From assembly GCF_000003605.2 (NCBI RefSeq), contig NW_003158743.1, positions 23,274-72,138 on the forward strand: a stretch of DNA of 48,865 nucleotides, written 5' to 3'. Position numbers and translations under genes: made by a program. The notes beneath the pieces were generated by a model. The model was given only the letters and a program-made list of their open reading frames with translations, searched no databases and was not told the origin of the DNA. Shown here in pieces: positions 12,801-27,800 of the stretch. The DNA comes from Saccoglossus kowalevskii. Taxonomy: Eukaryota; Hemichordata; Enteropneusta; Harrimaniidae. Within the stretch, counting starts at the first letter, position 1. Every line of letters starts with the position of its first letter.

Positions 12801-15800
12801 TGTGTAGAAAAAGAGTTGATATCCCGTGTACATGTAGCTAAAGAATTATCAATACAGCTGTGAGCAATACCACTAGTATATGTATCTTAGTGAATGACCT
12901 TTTTATCACATGTACAACTACATCAGCATGAAAATCGTGAAACTGACCAAAGGAAAGTGAACAAAATAGAAGGGTAAAGGCTTACAGAAATGTGACTATA
13001 GTCATAATAAGTATGTCATGGATCCAGTATATAATATTCAAGGTGTACTTCAAATAGGGCAACTACAGTGAACACATATTTCTGTGAACTTATACATGTC
13101 ATTGGATGGGGTTCTTGCAGGATATGGAGGCTAATTTGGATATTATCATGGACAGAATGAGACAGGAAGGGAGTCAACATTCGCTGAAAGAAACATTGGA
13201 AAAATCTTTGGCTACATTAGATAAGATTAAAGCTGGGTAAGTCACAATATGATTACACAAATCCATTTTCTACTGATGAGTGAAATATGTTACCAGTAAA
13301 TTACTGTATCTTCCAAAGGAACATTAAATACAATACAGCTTAGGGTGCTTAGCCCGAGCTAAGCATTCATGTACACTTCATCAGTCTGTGCTAAGGATCT
13401 TGACGGGTCTTCAAAACAGGCTATATGGCATGGGCTGAGGTATTTGACCTCTTAGCCTACCTAAGAAGCTGTGCGTGAATGCTACAATGAAGTACTGCCC
13501 CCCTAACTAATTTTGAATATAAAACATTAGTTATCATAACAATCAATACAATAGATGTAATTACCATTATATTGTTATGTAAATTAGTTATAACACTATA
13601 CTATTTTTGTGGAGAGCACATATATTCATCCCAACTATATTTTATTGAATTCCATAAAAGTACCTTAGTCAAAACATTTTAGTATTTGTATATATTTCAA
13701 TGCTTTGGTCATCATCAGTCAGTATTCATTGCAGGTATGAAAAATTCCACAAAGATCAAGTGAGTTTAGTCAAGAACTATCCTTACATGGTACAACAGGA
13801 ACTGAAAAGATATGATGAAGCTGTGTGTAAATTTTATACTGTGGGAAGAAATAACCCTGATGTGAGTATATGTCTAGTACAGATTATTGGTTACCTTAGT
13901 GATGGTACAGTGGGCATTGTTGCCTCATATCATGAAGGTTCTGAGTTTGATTCCTTGAGCCGACTGTTTATTGAGTAGTATAAATCAGAGTAGTCTGTCT
14001 TCCTAATGTACAGTGTTGATCGAGTTGAGTGACTGATTTGCACATATGCACTTGCAATTTGCACATACGACAAATAAAGTCAGGAGAGGCAGCAGTGACT
14101 TTAATGTTGTCTGAAACTAAAAATATTAAAGTGCAATATTAATGGTGTAAATTTCAGAAAGCTATTCCTTTAATTGCAGTTCACACTATATTTACTATTT
14201 AAAAGCATATGCACTTAAATCAACTTCTTGGATGTGTTTACATACTTAATTTTTGACTCCCGTGCAAAGCATACAATAGGAGTCTTTGCAGTTAGTGTGT
14301 CTGTATGTGTGTGTGTGTGTGTGTGTGGGGGGGTGTCCGTCTGTTCCACTGATATCTCAAGAACCATACATCGGTTTTTGATGAAAATTGGTGCATAGAT
14401 GCTCTGGGCCAATGCGCAGATTTGATTAGGTTTCGGTAGAAACCCATGCATATTAATTACCTAATTTGCATGATATTTAGCTGTTTCATGACTGTTCCAC
14501 TGATATTTAAAGAACCACTCATTGGTTTTTGATAAAACTTTGTACGTAGATGCTCTGAACTTTTGCACAGATTTGATTAGTTTTTGGTAAAAATCGTGCA
14601 TATTAATTACCTAATTAGCATGACATTTAGCTTATTTTTAGCTGTTCCATGACTGTTCCACTGACATCTAAAGAACCACTCATTGGATTTTGATGAAACT
14701 TGGTTCATAGATGCTCTGACCTAATGCCAGGTTTTGATTAGTTTTTGGTGAAAATCTGTGCATATTAATTACCTAATTTGCATAATGATTAGTAAATTTT
14801 CGGCTTTTCCACTGATATCTCAACTAATAATCATCACATTTCAATGAAACTTGGTACGTAAATGTCATAGGACACTGCACAGACCTGGTAGTTTTTAGGG
14901 TAATATCAATACATATTAATTACCTAATTTACTTAATAAATTAATTTTCAGCTTTTGAAATTTTAAGGACTTTGCAGAGTCGATTGTTTTGGATAAATAT
15001 TTGTGCATATTAATTACCTAATTAGCATAATTAATCAATTTTCAACTTTCACACTGATATCTCAAGTACAAATCATTACATTTCAATGAAACTTTGTACA
15101 TAGATGCTCTAGGACATTGTACAAATATGATCAGCTTTGGGTTAAAATCTGTTCATATTAATTCCCTAATTAGCATAATAATTCATAACTTTTTGGTTCT
15201 GATCACATTTCAATGAATGATCTGTTACATTGCACAGACCTTATTAGTTTTACACTCAAATCTGTTCATTTAAATTTCCTGATTTGCATAATTATTTTTC
15301 TGCTTTTCCATCAGTACCAAGTAATTTTGAATTATTTTTACTGTGTCTCCAATACTCTCGGCACACAGGAGTTCTTTCTAAGCTTTCTTTGATTTACTTG
15401 ACTTCTTTTCATATTTATTTTTAATCACTTGTTTCACAAACCAGTTGTGGGAATTTTGTGTCAACATGAGAGATTCTACAACTTGTTCTTATAATATCAT
15501 ATGAAACAATAAAATTGCCATGACTGAGCCAGTCTAGGTATGCAAGGGTGGACTTGCTGTTTTGAATGTAGCTTTTTTACTCCTCGTTTGGATGCAGTTC
15601 GAAAACAAGGACTTATGTTTTGACCGTTGTGGGTCCTTGTGGTCCATGTATGCGTCTGGACCTGTATCTTAGACATGCCTGGACCAATCACAATCAATAT
15701 GAACAAGTACTTGTTTGACGATCAAATACAGGATGTCAATAATTTTAATGTTAAAAAATCATCATAATCAAGCATCATCTTCTGGATCCATACTTCTGAC

Positions 15801-18800
15801 ATGTTTATGTTCCAACTATATTACTATAAACAAAACTATACATCTTAAATTTGATAACTGACAGGGACTATGCCATGCATGGCTTGTGTTTATACTGTGT
15901 AAATGATTATGAGAATAAATTATTATTAAATAAATATTATTTTGTTTATTACCAGGATAAATCCAGTAGAGGAAACAGTGGGGCATCCCGGAGATCCACA
16001 TCTCCATCTGCCAGACCCACTGCATCTGATAGTCCTGGGCGTGAAACTCCCAGATCGGTAAGTTAAAAAAGGATTTTGTTTTAATTGTTCGAATTTTATT
16101 TTTATGAAAACGACTTAGAGTTTGTTATTGTACATTATACTAGGCATCAACAGAAGCCAAGAGAAGCCCCGTTCCCACCGCTGTGAGAGAAGTGTTATCT
16201 ACTGATAAGGGGACAACATTCTATGTGCTAACAGTGGCAGGGCAACATGGTTTGCCTGACTTTGATGGCAGTGTATTCCTTACTGAAGCTGATGTGGCGG
16301 AGTTACCACCTCATATACAAAATATACAAATAATGGATGAATTGATGTTTGAACTCAGAAAAATGTGAGTTTTTTTTTTTTTTTAATAATAACTAAACAT
16401 GTTGTCAAATAAACAAGAATTACTGATACTGTTAATGTTTCCATGACATCCTTCTTCTCAATTAATAGTAGTGTAGTCATCACCATTCATGCTCCTTAAC
16501 TGATAGGTTAAGTTTTTTATGACATCATCATGCTCCTTAACTGACAGGTTAAGTTTTTATGACATCATCATGCTCCTTAACTGATAGGTTAAGTTTTTTA
16601 TGACATCATCATGCTCCTTAACTGACAGGTTAAGTTTTCTACGACACCATAATGCTCTTTAACTGACAGATTTTGGATGACATTAACAAAATTCCCCCTT
16701 TTTGTATTTTTTAAAGCATGAGGATGAACTTTTTGAACCATTTAGAGGACTGGGTTATTCAAGCAATAGAGAGGGCTAATAGCGTGGTAGCTGCAAAGGT
16801 GAGTAATTTTAGAAGCCAGTGATTGTGCCGAATTATAACATTTAAATGGATGGGGTTGTGCTTAACAGCAATGTACGTACTCATTCTGGAAATAGTAAAG
16901 ACAAACAGAATTACATTGGTTTTAAATATTGTGTGCAAAATTTCAAGTACAATATGTAACAACATTATGAGTTTAAAATTGCCATGCGTTAAGCTGTTTT
17001 ATATATTGAGATATTCTAACATAATTGATTTGTATCGTTATTTTTTAAGCTTACATTGTACACACTTCACATACTGTAAAGGAGTTAATTATTCACTGGG
17101 TTTTAATTTTGCTTATTTCACTGACTGGAAAATGTGCTAAATTAAAACCTAGTGAATATGTAAAATTTAGCATAGAACACATTATCTAAATGATAAAACT
17201 GAGAATTTAAAACCCACTGAATATGCCTGAAATGGTAAATCAGCGAAATTTAAACCCAGTGAAAATTAGTCATTTTACAATTATATGAGAATCGATGCAC
17301 AATATTTGAAACAAGTGTAGAAGAATTCTGTTGACAGACTTTTCAGTGTTCATTTGTCCCAATTGCAAATAACTTAGTGAAGAACAGCATAAAATTAAAC
17401 CATGTTATTAAGCATGTATGATATCTGATGATATATGTTAGTACATTTCCTGCTTAAGTCCTCCACAGATAGTCGAAATGGATGGAAAAAAAATCGCATC
17501 AGCATATGACTTGTTCATAGTAGCAAACTATTCCCTGGCGAATTATTTTTTACTTGTTTTGTCAACAAATAATATATAATAATATATAATATTTTTTGTA
17601 TAAATGTTCTTGACAGTGTGAAGAGTTGAATAGTGAGTTAGAATTACGTCTCCATCTACATGGACCCCGATCTAGAAGAGCTGAGTTGGATATCCACAAC
17701 GTACGAGCCGCTGAGATTGTCATGCATCAAGAGAGAGTGTCTAGACATTCCAAAGGGATTGCTGCTGCCCTCAACGATCTCAAGACGAGATTCACATCCA
17801 TGCAACAGAATCATAACAAACTTGCTGAACAGTTTAAAGAAGAGATTGACTCTCTGGAGACCGTCTTTATCAATGCTACCAAGTCTTCCACGTGAGTAAT
17901 ATTGATTTTACAGTGGTGATACTCGCATTGTACCTTGTGCCAGTAATAAGCATGTGTTCATGACAATAATACAACTATGGAAACAATAGTGTTTATATTT
18001 TTGGCACGTCATGACTTTATATTCATTCAGGAACAGGGGTGCACAATGAAGTTAAAGCACCTCACAGGTTGTGTAACAATCTGGCTCGTATCAAGGTGTT
18101 ATTATACATGTCCTCGCTGATATTACCTATTGTTATTATTATTATTGAGCGTCACCGCTCTTGAGTGGCTGGTTTTCCACTCAAATTGAACCAACAGTTT
18201 AACCACCATAATGTTCGTTGTTGTAGTAGTTGATACTCCGAAATAATTATCAGTGTCCCTGGATTTCAATTCCTTCATACTTTCTTGAATCACATTAACG
18301 TTGGAACCTTTAAAAAAATTTATTTTAGCTTTTTAATTTTTTACTGGAGCTTAATTACTCAGTTTTGGATTCCTTCGAATTTTTAGAGAAACAAAGCATT
18401 AGATTAAATGCTATTAAGTAAATATAATTGTTGTTTTTCTACAGCTTGGTTGCACTGCAGCACACTGTTACCACTAAGCTAGATAGCTATATGGGTGTCA
18501 TCAGAGCCTCTCTCAGACAGTTTAGGAAGAATCTAGATGACACACTCCAGATGCTAAGAGAATCTAACGCCAGATTTATCAAATCATTCAAGTAAGTCAT
18601 GAATTCGTTTCTTGTTGCCATGTCTGTGATTAGCTAGTATGGAAAAGTTATAATTTGATATTGATGAGACTTGTACTTCTGGAAGGCATTGAATGCAATT
18701 GTCTCAACAACATGCTTTCTCTATAATAGCTTTCTCTATAATTTAAAAAAAAATACACTGAAGTAGTTTTATCAGACTTTACCTTGAAAAGGTTTACCCA

Positions 18801-21800
18801 CTCAAGTCTGAAGTTCATGCTCTGCATTGACCTTAGCATTGACTTTATTTTCATGCTTTCAACACCATGAATAATTTGTATCTGATAATTTTAATATATT
18901 ACCGGGTATTTAACCTTTGTTCTGTCTGCCCCATGTACATTTAGAGTGACTTGACCAGATAAGGGGTAATGTCTTTTCAGTGAAGTGAGTCACGTTTTTC
19001 CAGGCACACATAAAACCCACAACAATGTTTTCTTACCAGTACTTTACAAGTTACTGCTGCTAGTCTGACAATGTGCTCTGTCTGCACACTGTTTTTTTTA
19101 AAATAAATTTCACACTTAAACTTGAAACATAAGTGGGTATGATTTTATAATTAGATGTACTTGTTATATCTTACAATCAGTCAACTAATAAAACATTCTC
19201 TAAATACTACTAATGACATTGACAAGGGTATTTTTCTTTATTATAATGAATAATGTTGAACTTACTAACACATGCTTCTAATACCCCCTCTAGTGTCCAC
19301 TATGCATCCATGTGTTCTTTTGTTTTTTATTTGAAGGGCATTTTCAGATGGTGGCAACTTTTCACCGGAGGAAATCGATGACTACAAGAAGAAACTTGAG
19401 AAGTTATCGCATAGGATTGATTCCTCTGAAGGATTCATTATGGCAGACTTGGAAGGAATGGAAGCAAAAAGACTAGAGCAGGCCTCACATGTTGCAAGTA
19501 CATTTGAAGACAGGTCAGTGGCCCTCTACAGTTCAAACTATAAACTGCCTTTTTTTTAAAACCAGAAATATGTTAAAATGAAGTATAGCATTTTGCTTAT
19601 GAATTTACATGTAAATTTTGTGCCTATTAGTAGAATATTGTTAACTGTTTATTTATAATTCAAAACATCAAACAGCACATACTCAGTTATCGTATGGACT
19701 TTTTTGTGTGTTTTTTTTAATCGAAAACATAATTTTGTCAAAAACATGGACAAGCTTTGTTTCCAAGTGTAAATGCACTCTTCTAATTAATTGGTATTGT
19801 AGTCAGTGAATACGATGGATCACCTGATAATGATTTTTTGTTTTGTTTTTATTTTTCAAATTTACTTTTTTGTTTCTACATTGTAAAAAGGAATAGCCAA
19901 ACACATACAAGTCTACACGTGATTCGTACTTTCCACAGACTGTATACAAAGTCAGTTGACAGAGCATTCTTCCAATAAACATATTTAAGTCTTTTGTTTT
20001 TTTCTTGGTCAATCTGACTTTTGCATTCACCCTATTTTGACAGTCTAGTTGGATTAGCAACTCGGACAGTATTATTTGTATAAAAAAATGAAGACAAAAT
20101 CAAAGACTATATAAAAGTCTAGTTATGGTATAAACATTGTTCACCTTATGGATATTGGAAAAAGTCAGGATCACTGATAAAAAAGTTCTAAAACTGGCAA
20201 AATTACTTTTTCATCTCTTTCATTTCTTGTATTTTTAACCATTTACATTTTCATGAACATTTTTTGGTGACTGGTTGTCTGGTTTCTTTATACTAATCAT
20301 TTTCATTCTGCTCTCAGTGTTCAACACAATAAAATTTGAACAAAAACTGGATTTGTTCAAGTATGACTAGAATTCCACCTTCATGTATTTATTTGTATTT
20401 GTAATCATATTTACTCGTGTCTTTCTGTAGGTTTAAAAATCATCTGTTTGATTTGACATTTATGGAGAAATTAGCTAGGTGGCTGACTAACACACAAGTT
20501 AAGATCAAAGCCGAGGTAGCTGATAGCAATACTCAAGCTCAGAAATTAGCACAGCATTTGCAGCTACTAGAGAGAAGAATAGATGCCTGTCAGAAACCAA
20601 ATCTGGACAAGGAGGTAAAACTGCTCTTATATTTTCCACTGCCTTTCTTTCCTGCCTTTCATATATTTATTGTTATATATAGACAGCTTACCCATCACAA
20701 AAAAAATATATAAATAAACTATAAATAAATATAAAAATATGAAGAATAGATGGTCTGGTCTTCAGTTATTACATAATTATTGGCATTTGCTACATACAGA
20801 TGGTCAGATTGTGTGCTTGAGTACTAACCGGCTGTTACTGTAGTATCATGTTGCAGTCATTGTTGTGTGTATCTGACATAAGGTAGAATGATACTCAGGA
20901 GTATTTTTGCATGTGCGCACATTTTAGTGCATGTAGGAGTGACAAAATCTTGTGTCAGAATCTGAACAGTGTGTACATTGTATACTTGCTGTGAGTCTTA
21001 AGACATGTACAATACACAGATTGTCAATGATGTCGTAAATAACAACCAAATTGTATGTAAAGAAATTAACTCACTCCAAATATATTTCTGTGAAAATGTT
21101 AAATTTGGGTCACGGATTTCCAAACATTTCCATCACAAGGGCATATAAATTGAAAAAAATTGCCAAAACTTGAGCAAAAATATTTTTATATTTTTATAAG
21201 GCAAATCTCTAATTCGTCAATAAAGTCAGGAATGAAATAAACTAAAACTAGACAATGCTCATCAGATTTCATGTACAAATGTACCATATACTTTAACAGT
21301 TCAAATGTGTGTTTCTAGTATTACCTTTTCTGCATGCTGCTCTGAGACATCATTTCAGGTGTTTTAAAAAGACAGTGTGGAATAGTAATTGTCCATAACG
21401 CAATGTAAAAGCTTTATAAATTAAATAATGAATCTAAATCTAGTGATTCATATCCTCCACAGCAAATAACTTCCCAAAAGCTACTAGACAGCTTAAAAGA
21501 AGTAATTGGATCATTTCATGAGCGATGTCGCTACCTCAATTGTATGAAGTATCTCACTGTACCCCAAGGTACTGAAGTAATGCAGGGTAATATCGCTGTC
21601 TCCAGCAAAGTAGGATTCGCTGAAGAGACGTCGCAGCAGATACAAGCTGACCAGCAGCAACCGATCGCAGCAACAACCACAACTACTGTGGTAACAATTA
21701 AGACAGCAAGTAAACAACCTGTGGAGGATGCAGCCGTGGGAATTATGAAGAATATACTGAGGTAATGTATCATATAAGAATCATCAGCTGTATTGTCTTA

Positions 21801-24800
21801 TGACAGTCACAATCAGGTCTGTTTTAATCAATAATAAAGAATGTGAGAATTGAAGTTGCACTCGTTCCTGTATTATGGTCTTCTGACTACTAGTATTATT
21901 AGATGTGCTGAATTTGCATGAACCACCAATATTTACTGAATATGAAAAATGGGCTTCGATTCGCAGAGTTTCAGCAACACACTGGATGAATCATCCAACA
22001 AATTCCAAGAATTTTTTTCATAATTTGAACAAATGGAAGCCATGATATATTTAGCAAACATTAAAATGTGTTTGGATTCGCAGAATTTCACATCTGAATT
22101 ACTGCAATATTCCAAATAAACAAGTATGAGTAATTTTTCACTATTTGAACATATTCGATCAAACCATGAAATAGTCACACATTCCCAATGAAGCTCTATA
22201 AGAGTGTGATTTTAATGTACATTTCTTGTGTGCCATTGAAGATGATGGTAGTTGTTTGGCTTGGGAGTCAGTGGTCAACGTGAAAGGTTTTAATTATTAA
22301 GTATTCAGGAAATGGTAGAAACTTGCATGAAACTCAAAATAACATGTAAATTGTACTTCTCATTTTCAATTGTATAAATTTCAAAATGTATACTTCATAT
22401 AATGAATACATTCATACAATGTGTGCAGTCTTCACAGAGCTAACCATTAGTATTCTTTACAGTTCCCAGCGAGTCAAGATGCGAATGGGATTAGAAGATC
22501 ATGAAACTGATGCACTTCATACAGGTAATGTCAAGATTGAGTTCTAAACAGTTTAAAAGTACTCTACTAGACGTGTATTTAGTAATTTTTGAAAGATTTT
22601 GTACAAAACAATTCAGTTTGGGGGGTTTATATTTTTATTGGAGATGCACTCGAGATACAATAGCCTAGGGTATTTTTTATGTATTGTGTAACAAATAAAA
22701 GATGTGGGTAATTAGGGTAAAACTTCCAAAATCCATTGCTTATTCTCCACAGATCCAAAACACCACAAAGTGTTTATATACATAATGTGTGAATCTAGCA
22801 CTGATCATAAATCAATAATAAGTTGTATAAATGTGAAAATAAAACTGTAGTACATTGGATCTTTATTTTTTGCATGAATACAGTTGCAGGATTTTTATGT
22901 TTTTTATTCCACAGGCGTATCTAGGCTAGCAGGAACACAGTCAACTCAGAGCGATGACCAGAAATCGAAGTCTTCCAGACCCCAGACCAAGCAGTCAGAT
23001 AAAGATCGATCCAAAGCTATATCTAGACGTAGTACTGGTCTAAGTGTGGATGGCAATCCGAGAAGAACTGCTTCAGCTAAGTGAGTAGTCAGCATTAATA
23101 AACAATAGTGTCATATAACATCTGGAAAAAAACAAGCTAAATGACAAACCCTCACCACTTCATTTTAAAATCTTTATAATAAAATTGTTTTCATGATCGC
23201 ATGTATGACATATTGGTGTTGGGTCATACAGTACTATATCATACTGTATCTACTCTTTTGATGAGGGAATTTCACAATTTTAAACGGTGAAAGATATTTT
23301 TACAAGGTATTTTCACCCATTTGGAGCTGGATCTTAGGCATCTATAACTGAATTGTATTCACATTGGTTCATACTTACCTGAGCTGTATCTGGCACTATG
23401 CTGATTGATTAATTGATTGATTGATTCGGCTCCTGGTGCGTTCAATCAAATCATTTAAATTAACTGAGGTCAAATACAGCTCTTTGTAAAACGATCATGC
23501 ATGGGTTCATAGATGGTTAGATTTAGCGAAACTGTGCAAATCGGACAATGTACAAAATCTATTGTGGGTTACAATTAATTTACTATAATAATAATTACAG
23601 TATTCGTCGCACCAGTAAAACCACCAAGTTTGACAAGAAATATTATGTATTTGGTGAGAAGAAAGATGATGAGAAGCACTTCCTGGCAATAATACGTGCT
23701 ATACTCTGGGATGCTATGGATGGATTACTTAGTACATCAGAGGTAAAATTACATCTCAATTTGTGTGTGTATGTGACTATGTTTTGTATCAAGTATGTGA
23801 ATTATGCTTGGAAATTAGCATAAATACAGAACATTCAAGATTCTTAATATTTAGCTGAGTGAAAGGTACAAATTAGATGAAAATTAATTTACGGTTACAA
23901 ATTGCGGTTATACTTGTTTCCATGGTAACAATGATTTTGTGATCTCCGATGATATCATTGAGCCCCGCTTTAGCGGACATTGGTGAAAATACAATTAAGG
24001 TTGTAATTCTAAATTTCTAAGTTTCGAAAGTGTAAGTTCAATTTTTGTCATCAGATATTCAAATAGGCTGCCGCAGTGAATAATCACAGAAATCTGGCAC
24101 ATGCAAGCAGATTGAACTTTTGACATTAGGGTTGATAATCTCAAAATACAACAATATCTCAATATGTTGGTGGTTTTATACTATTTCAAATTCTTTGGAG
24201 TTAAATATTATTTCTAATAATTTTAATCCTTATCTTAGTGGTGAACTGTATGTTTCTTTGAGATACTGAATTGTTTGAGTTATGGATAATGAGTTACAAG
24301 CAACATACACTGTTAAACCAAACAAAAAACCTATGTTGCCTGTAACTCAAAGTTCGGTTAACATTGAGTTATAATTTGTGTGTGGTTTTGCAAAAGTGGG
24401 CCTGGTTTCGAAAATACAGGCATGGTTATTTTTGTAATTCAATGTTTTCATAACTCAATGTCCGAAACACTATGTTCGTAACTTGAACCATTCTGCATCT
24501 CTGTTTGTTTCACCCATGCTCTTGTAGTAACTGTTTCTCATGGATTATGTTAAAACAATTGATTAAATTAATGATAATACGAATGCAACATCAAAACTGT
24601 GAATTCTAAATAAATGGATGGTTACAAAAATAAACAAACATTCCCTTTACAACTTCTTGACTATGTAATAATTAATAAGCTACAATAATTGAAATATTTG
24701 TAATGTATTTACAGGTTTATTATAGACAGAAAGGCAACCGTGCACCAACTAGACCACAAGCTATACAGGACATATTCGATCAGTGTGCAGAGAGTGTTGT

Positions 24801-27800
24801 GATTAAATTGCAGTCTTATTACAATCAATCTGATGAGTATCATAACCACTGTCTACAAGGTGAGTACCAAGCTTAATTGATGTAGGTTAGGCTGTAGATT
24901 TATGTTATGGATTCTCTCGTGAACCTAGCAGATAGAGCAGATCTACGTGGCAATTCACCTTATTGCTTAGATGTTTAATACAAACATATACCTCTTGCCA
25001 TTGCCAAACAGCATTGATCAGTTGTCATTCAGTTCTCCACAGTGGTAAACGAAAATATATTTGTTTTGTTTTAGTTAATCATTTATCAGCATGTCATTTG
25101 TTATTATGCTAAATGTTTATAAGTGCATTCAAGCCAAACATTTGTCATATTTCATGATTTGTGAAATTTGCAAAGCATCCGATTGAGTGCATATTTTCTG
25201 ATTGTATATATTGAATTTATTTTCTGATTACAGAATTTCGTGGCCAACTTGAGGATCTAGAAGAACTAATTGCTGAGATTCCACCATTGGTGATCAGGGA
25301 TCTCTTACGAGAACAAACGCAAACTTTTAATAACGTAAGAGTCGCGCTGGATCATACCTTCAAGTCTCAGCTACACGAATGGGACAAAAGAAGGGTAAGT
25401 ACAGCTATCAAACACCAAGTCAACATTGTAGTTTCTATGTTTCAAAAATAGAGAAAGGGATGCTGCTTTGTCTGAAAACAAGGGACTTGACCACCGTGTG
25501 TCTGTATGTCTCTACTTACATATCAGACATGCTTGGACCAATCACATTTAAAATTCACAAATACATCATGTATCTTATGGTACATCTACGAGTCTATTCA
25601 TTTCATGATCTGATTCAAAGTGGCCGAATGGTGGCTATTTTAGTGATAGAAATTCATCAAAATCAAGCAATTTTGCCATTCTGGAACCAGATCTCAGTCC
25701 TGTATGGACAGATTTCATTCAAATTCGATATAAACATCAGATAATATGGGACCTAGATGCACATCATTTGTATTTTAGATTGAATTCAAAATGGCCGACT
25801 GAATGAATGAATGCAGTTTTATAAATTTTGTAAACTTGATATATAACTCAATTACTTGTTATATCAGTGTAAACTGTGGTTGACACCATGCACAGTATTT
25901 CCTATGATGCATGTGAAATTAAAAAGCACAGACAACATCGATAAATTGTGTACTTGTAGTGTACATGGATATTTCTGTCCAGTGTCTGCATTTATAACAT
26001 TCATATTAATTGCTTTTTGTAGAATGAACACAAAACATTACTGAGACCGACACTTGGGCATCCACATAATCAACCACAGTTATTGGAACTTTCAACTAAA
26101 GAAGATGAAAGAAGGGAAGAATATCTGAGTGGAGTGGAATCCAATACCAAAAGACTTCAGGTGTGTGTTTTTGCATTGACAAACTCTGAACTGCCACATG
26201 TAAACTGCAAAATGATTTAATTTTAAGGGCTAATTATGAGATTTGTTGATCACAATAGTAATTTTTTATAAATGATAAATAAAATATTAGATAAGAGTGA
26301 TTCTGTACTTCCATATTTCGATAATTGGCGCTTATTGTTGGGTGCAGTGAAAAATACAAACTGTGACTAGACTCCTTTTTGAAATTTGTTCGATCTTTGA
26401 AAAAATAATTAATAACATTTATATGGCCAAGTACCTATTTAATAGTCATTAATACATAGAAGTATGTACATTAATTATGTTGGAAATATAATTTCAAACT
26501 CACTGCTAAAACAACATATACCAATGATCCCTATCAAAAATATAGTAGATAACTTTTTCTGATATTATTCTGGACTTTGTTATATATAAATTTAGATGTC
26601 CTAAAAAAACCAAGAAAATATCAAATGTGAATTGGGGGATATAAAATTTAATAATAATTGTGTTTATTTCCATTTGACAGGAATCTTCAGTTGAACTTGC
26701 TAAATCATTTGTTGATAAAATGTCAAGTACAACTGAGCAGATATTACTTATGTTGGACTCCTCCCTTATTGTGGATGATGTGGAAACTGGACGTAAGTGA
26801 AATTTTCCTGTGACAGCTTAAACCGAGTCCTCTATAGAATGCCACATTTGTTTATGTGTTGCACTTATGTGTGTGCAGTGACTAGTTGGAAAAAAAGTCA
26901 TAAAAATTATCTATATGCTACAAGGTTTATCAAATTTATTTATATCGTCTGTTCCTATTTATTTAGGCTATCCTTGGAAGTCTTCAGCAAGTGATATGTT
27001 AATATGAATATGGTTACTTTGCTGAGATCTGTAATGCAATCCAATATAAACCCACACAAGACATATAACTGTGCACACACAAACATACACAATAGAGATA
27101 TTGATACCAGTTTCTTCACCTCTTTGGAATAGGAGTTGATCCCAAAAAACACAAGACCAGTACACTGATAAAGCGGAAACAATCTGGCAGACCTTTAGAA
27201 GATGAAGAGTATAAACCAGTGATTGAAAGAGCTGGTAGGATGTGGCAAGGAATCCCATCAAATGAATTGATAGTTGGAGATAAACCAGAACAACCAGAAC
27301 TTACTGCGTCTGTTACATCCGCTAAGACAACACTAGCACATGCTTCAGTGGTCCATGCCAGAGACGAGGCATATAAGGTAGGATGTGTGTTCAGATTTGT
27401 TTGCTTATAAGAAAGCAAAGACACAGTTTTACTGCCAATTAGACAAGAGCAATGTGTCTATATTTGCCTGTATTGATTGAATTCCATTAAAAATTAATTG
27501 GAGTGAACGTGATCATGTTGTGAATTAACATATCAGGACTATGGTTGTTTTCATATCTCAAGCAGTGACATACATAGTATACATCTACTCTGCCAACTTT
27601 TGGAATTTCAGAATATAATAATTTCTCGTATCAGCATCCAATAATTTATTGGTTTAATAGATAACAGGAACACATCCAGTTTATTAGGGAAATTTGCAAT
27701 GTTATTGAATTTGTTTGACCCCATCAGCAGACAACAAATCTTTTTATTTACGCTAACTTACATCTAGAAAAATAATAACAGATAGAGGATTAAAACTCAA

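Noticed and set aside
13885-13966. Possible tRNA gene
   Set aside because: A- and B-box-like words are present, but the arms do not pair as a tRNA. A SINE head explains it better.
17660-17899. 79-residue open frame in exon 19
   Set aside because: It is an alternative frame of a well-supported CCDC180 exon.
21511-21773. Minus-strand open frames with Cys and Ile/Val runs
   Set aside because: They are the reverse of the Thr/Gln-rich part of CCDC180 exon 23.
25379-25744. 121-residue plus-strand open frame
   Set aside because: It runs from the end of exon 28 through a dispersed repeat in the intron, and its sequence is not protein-like.
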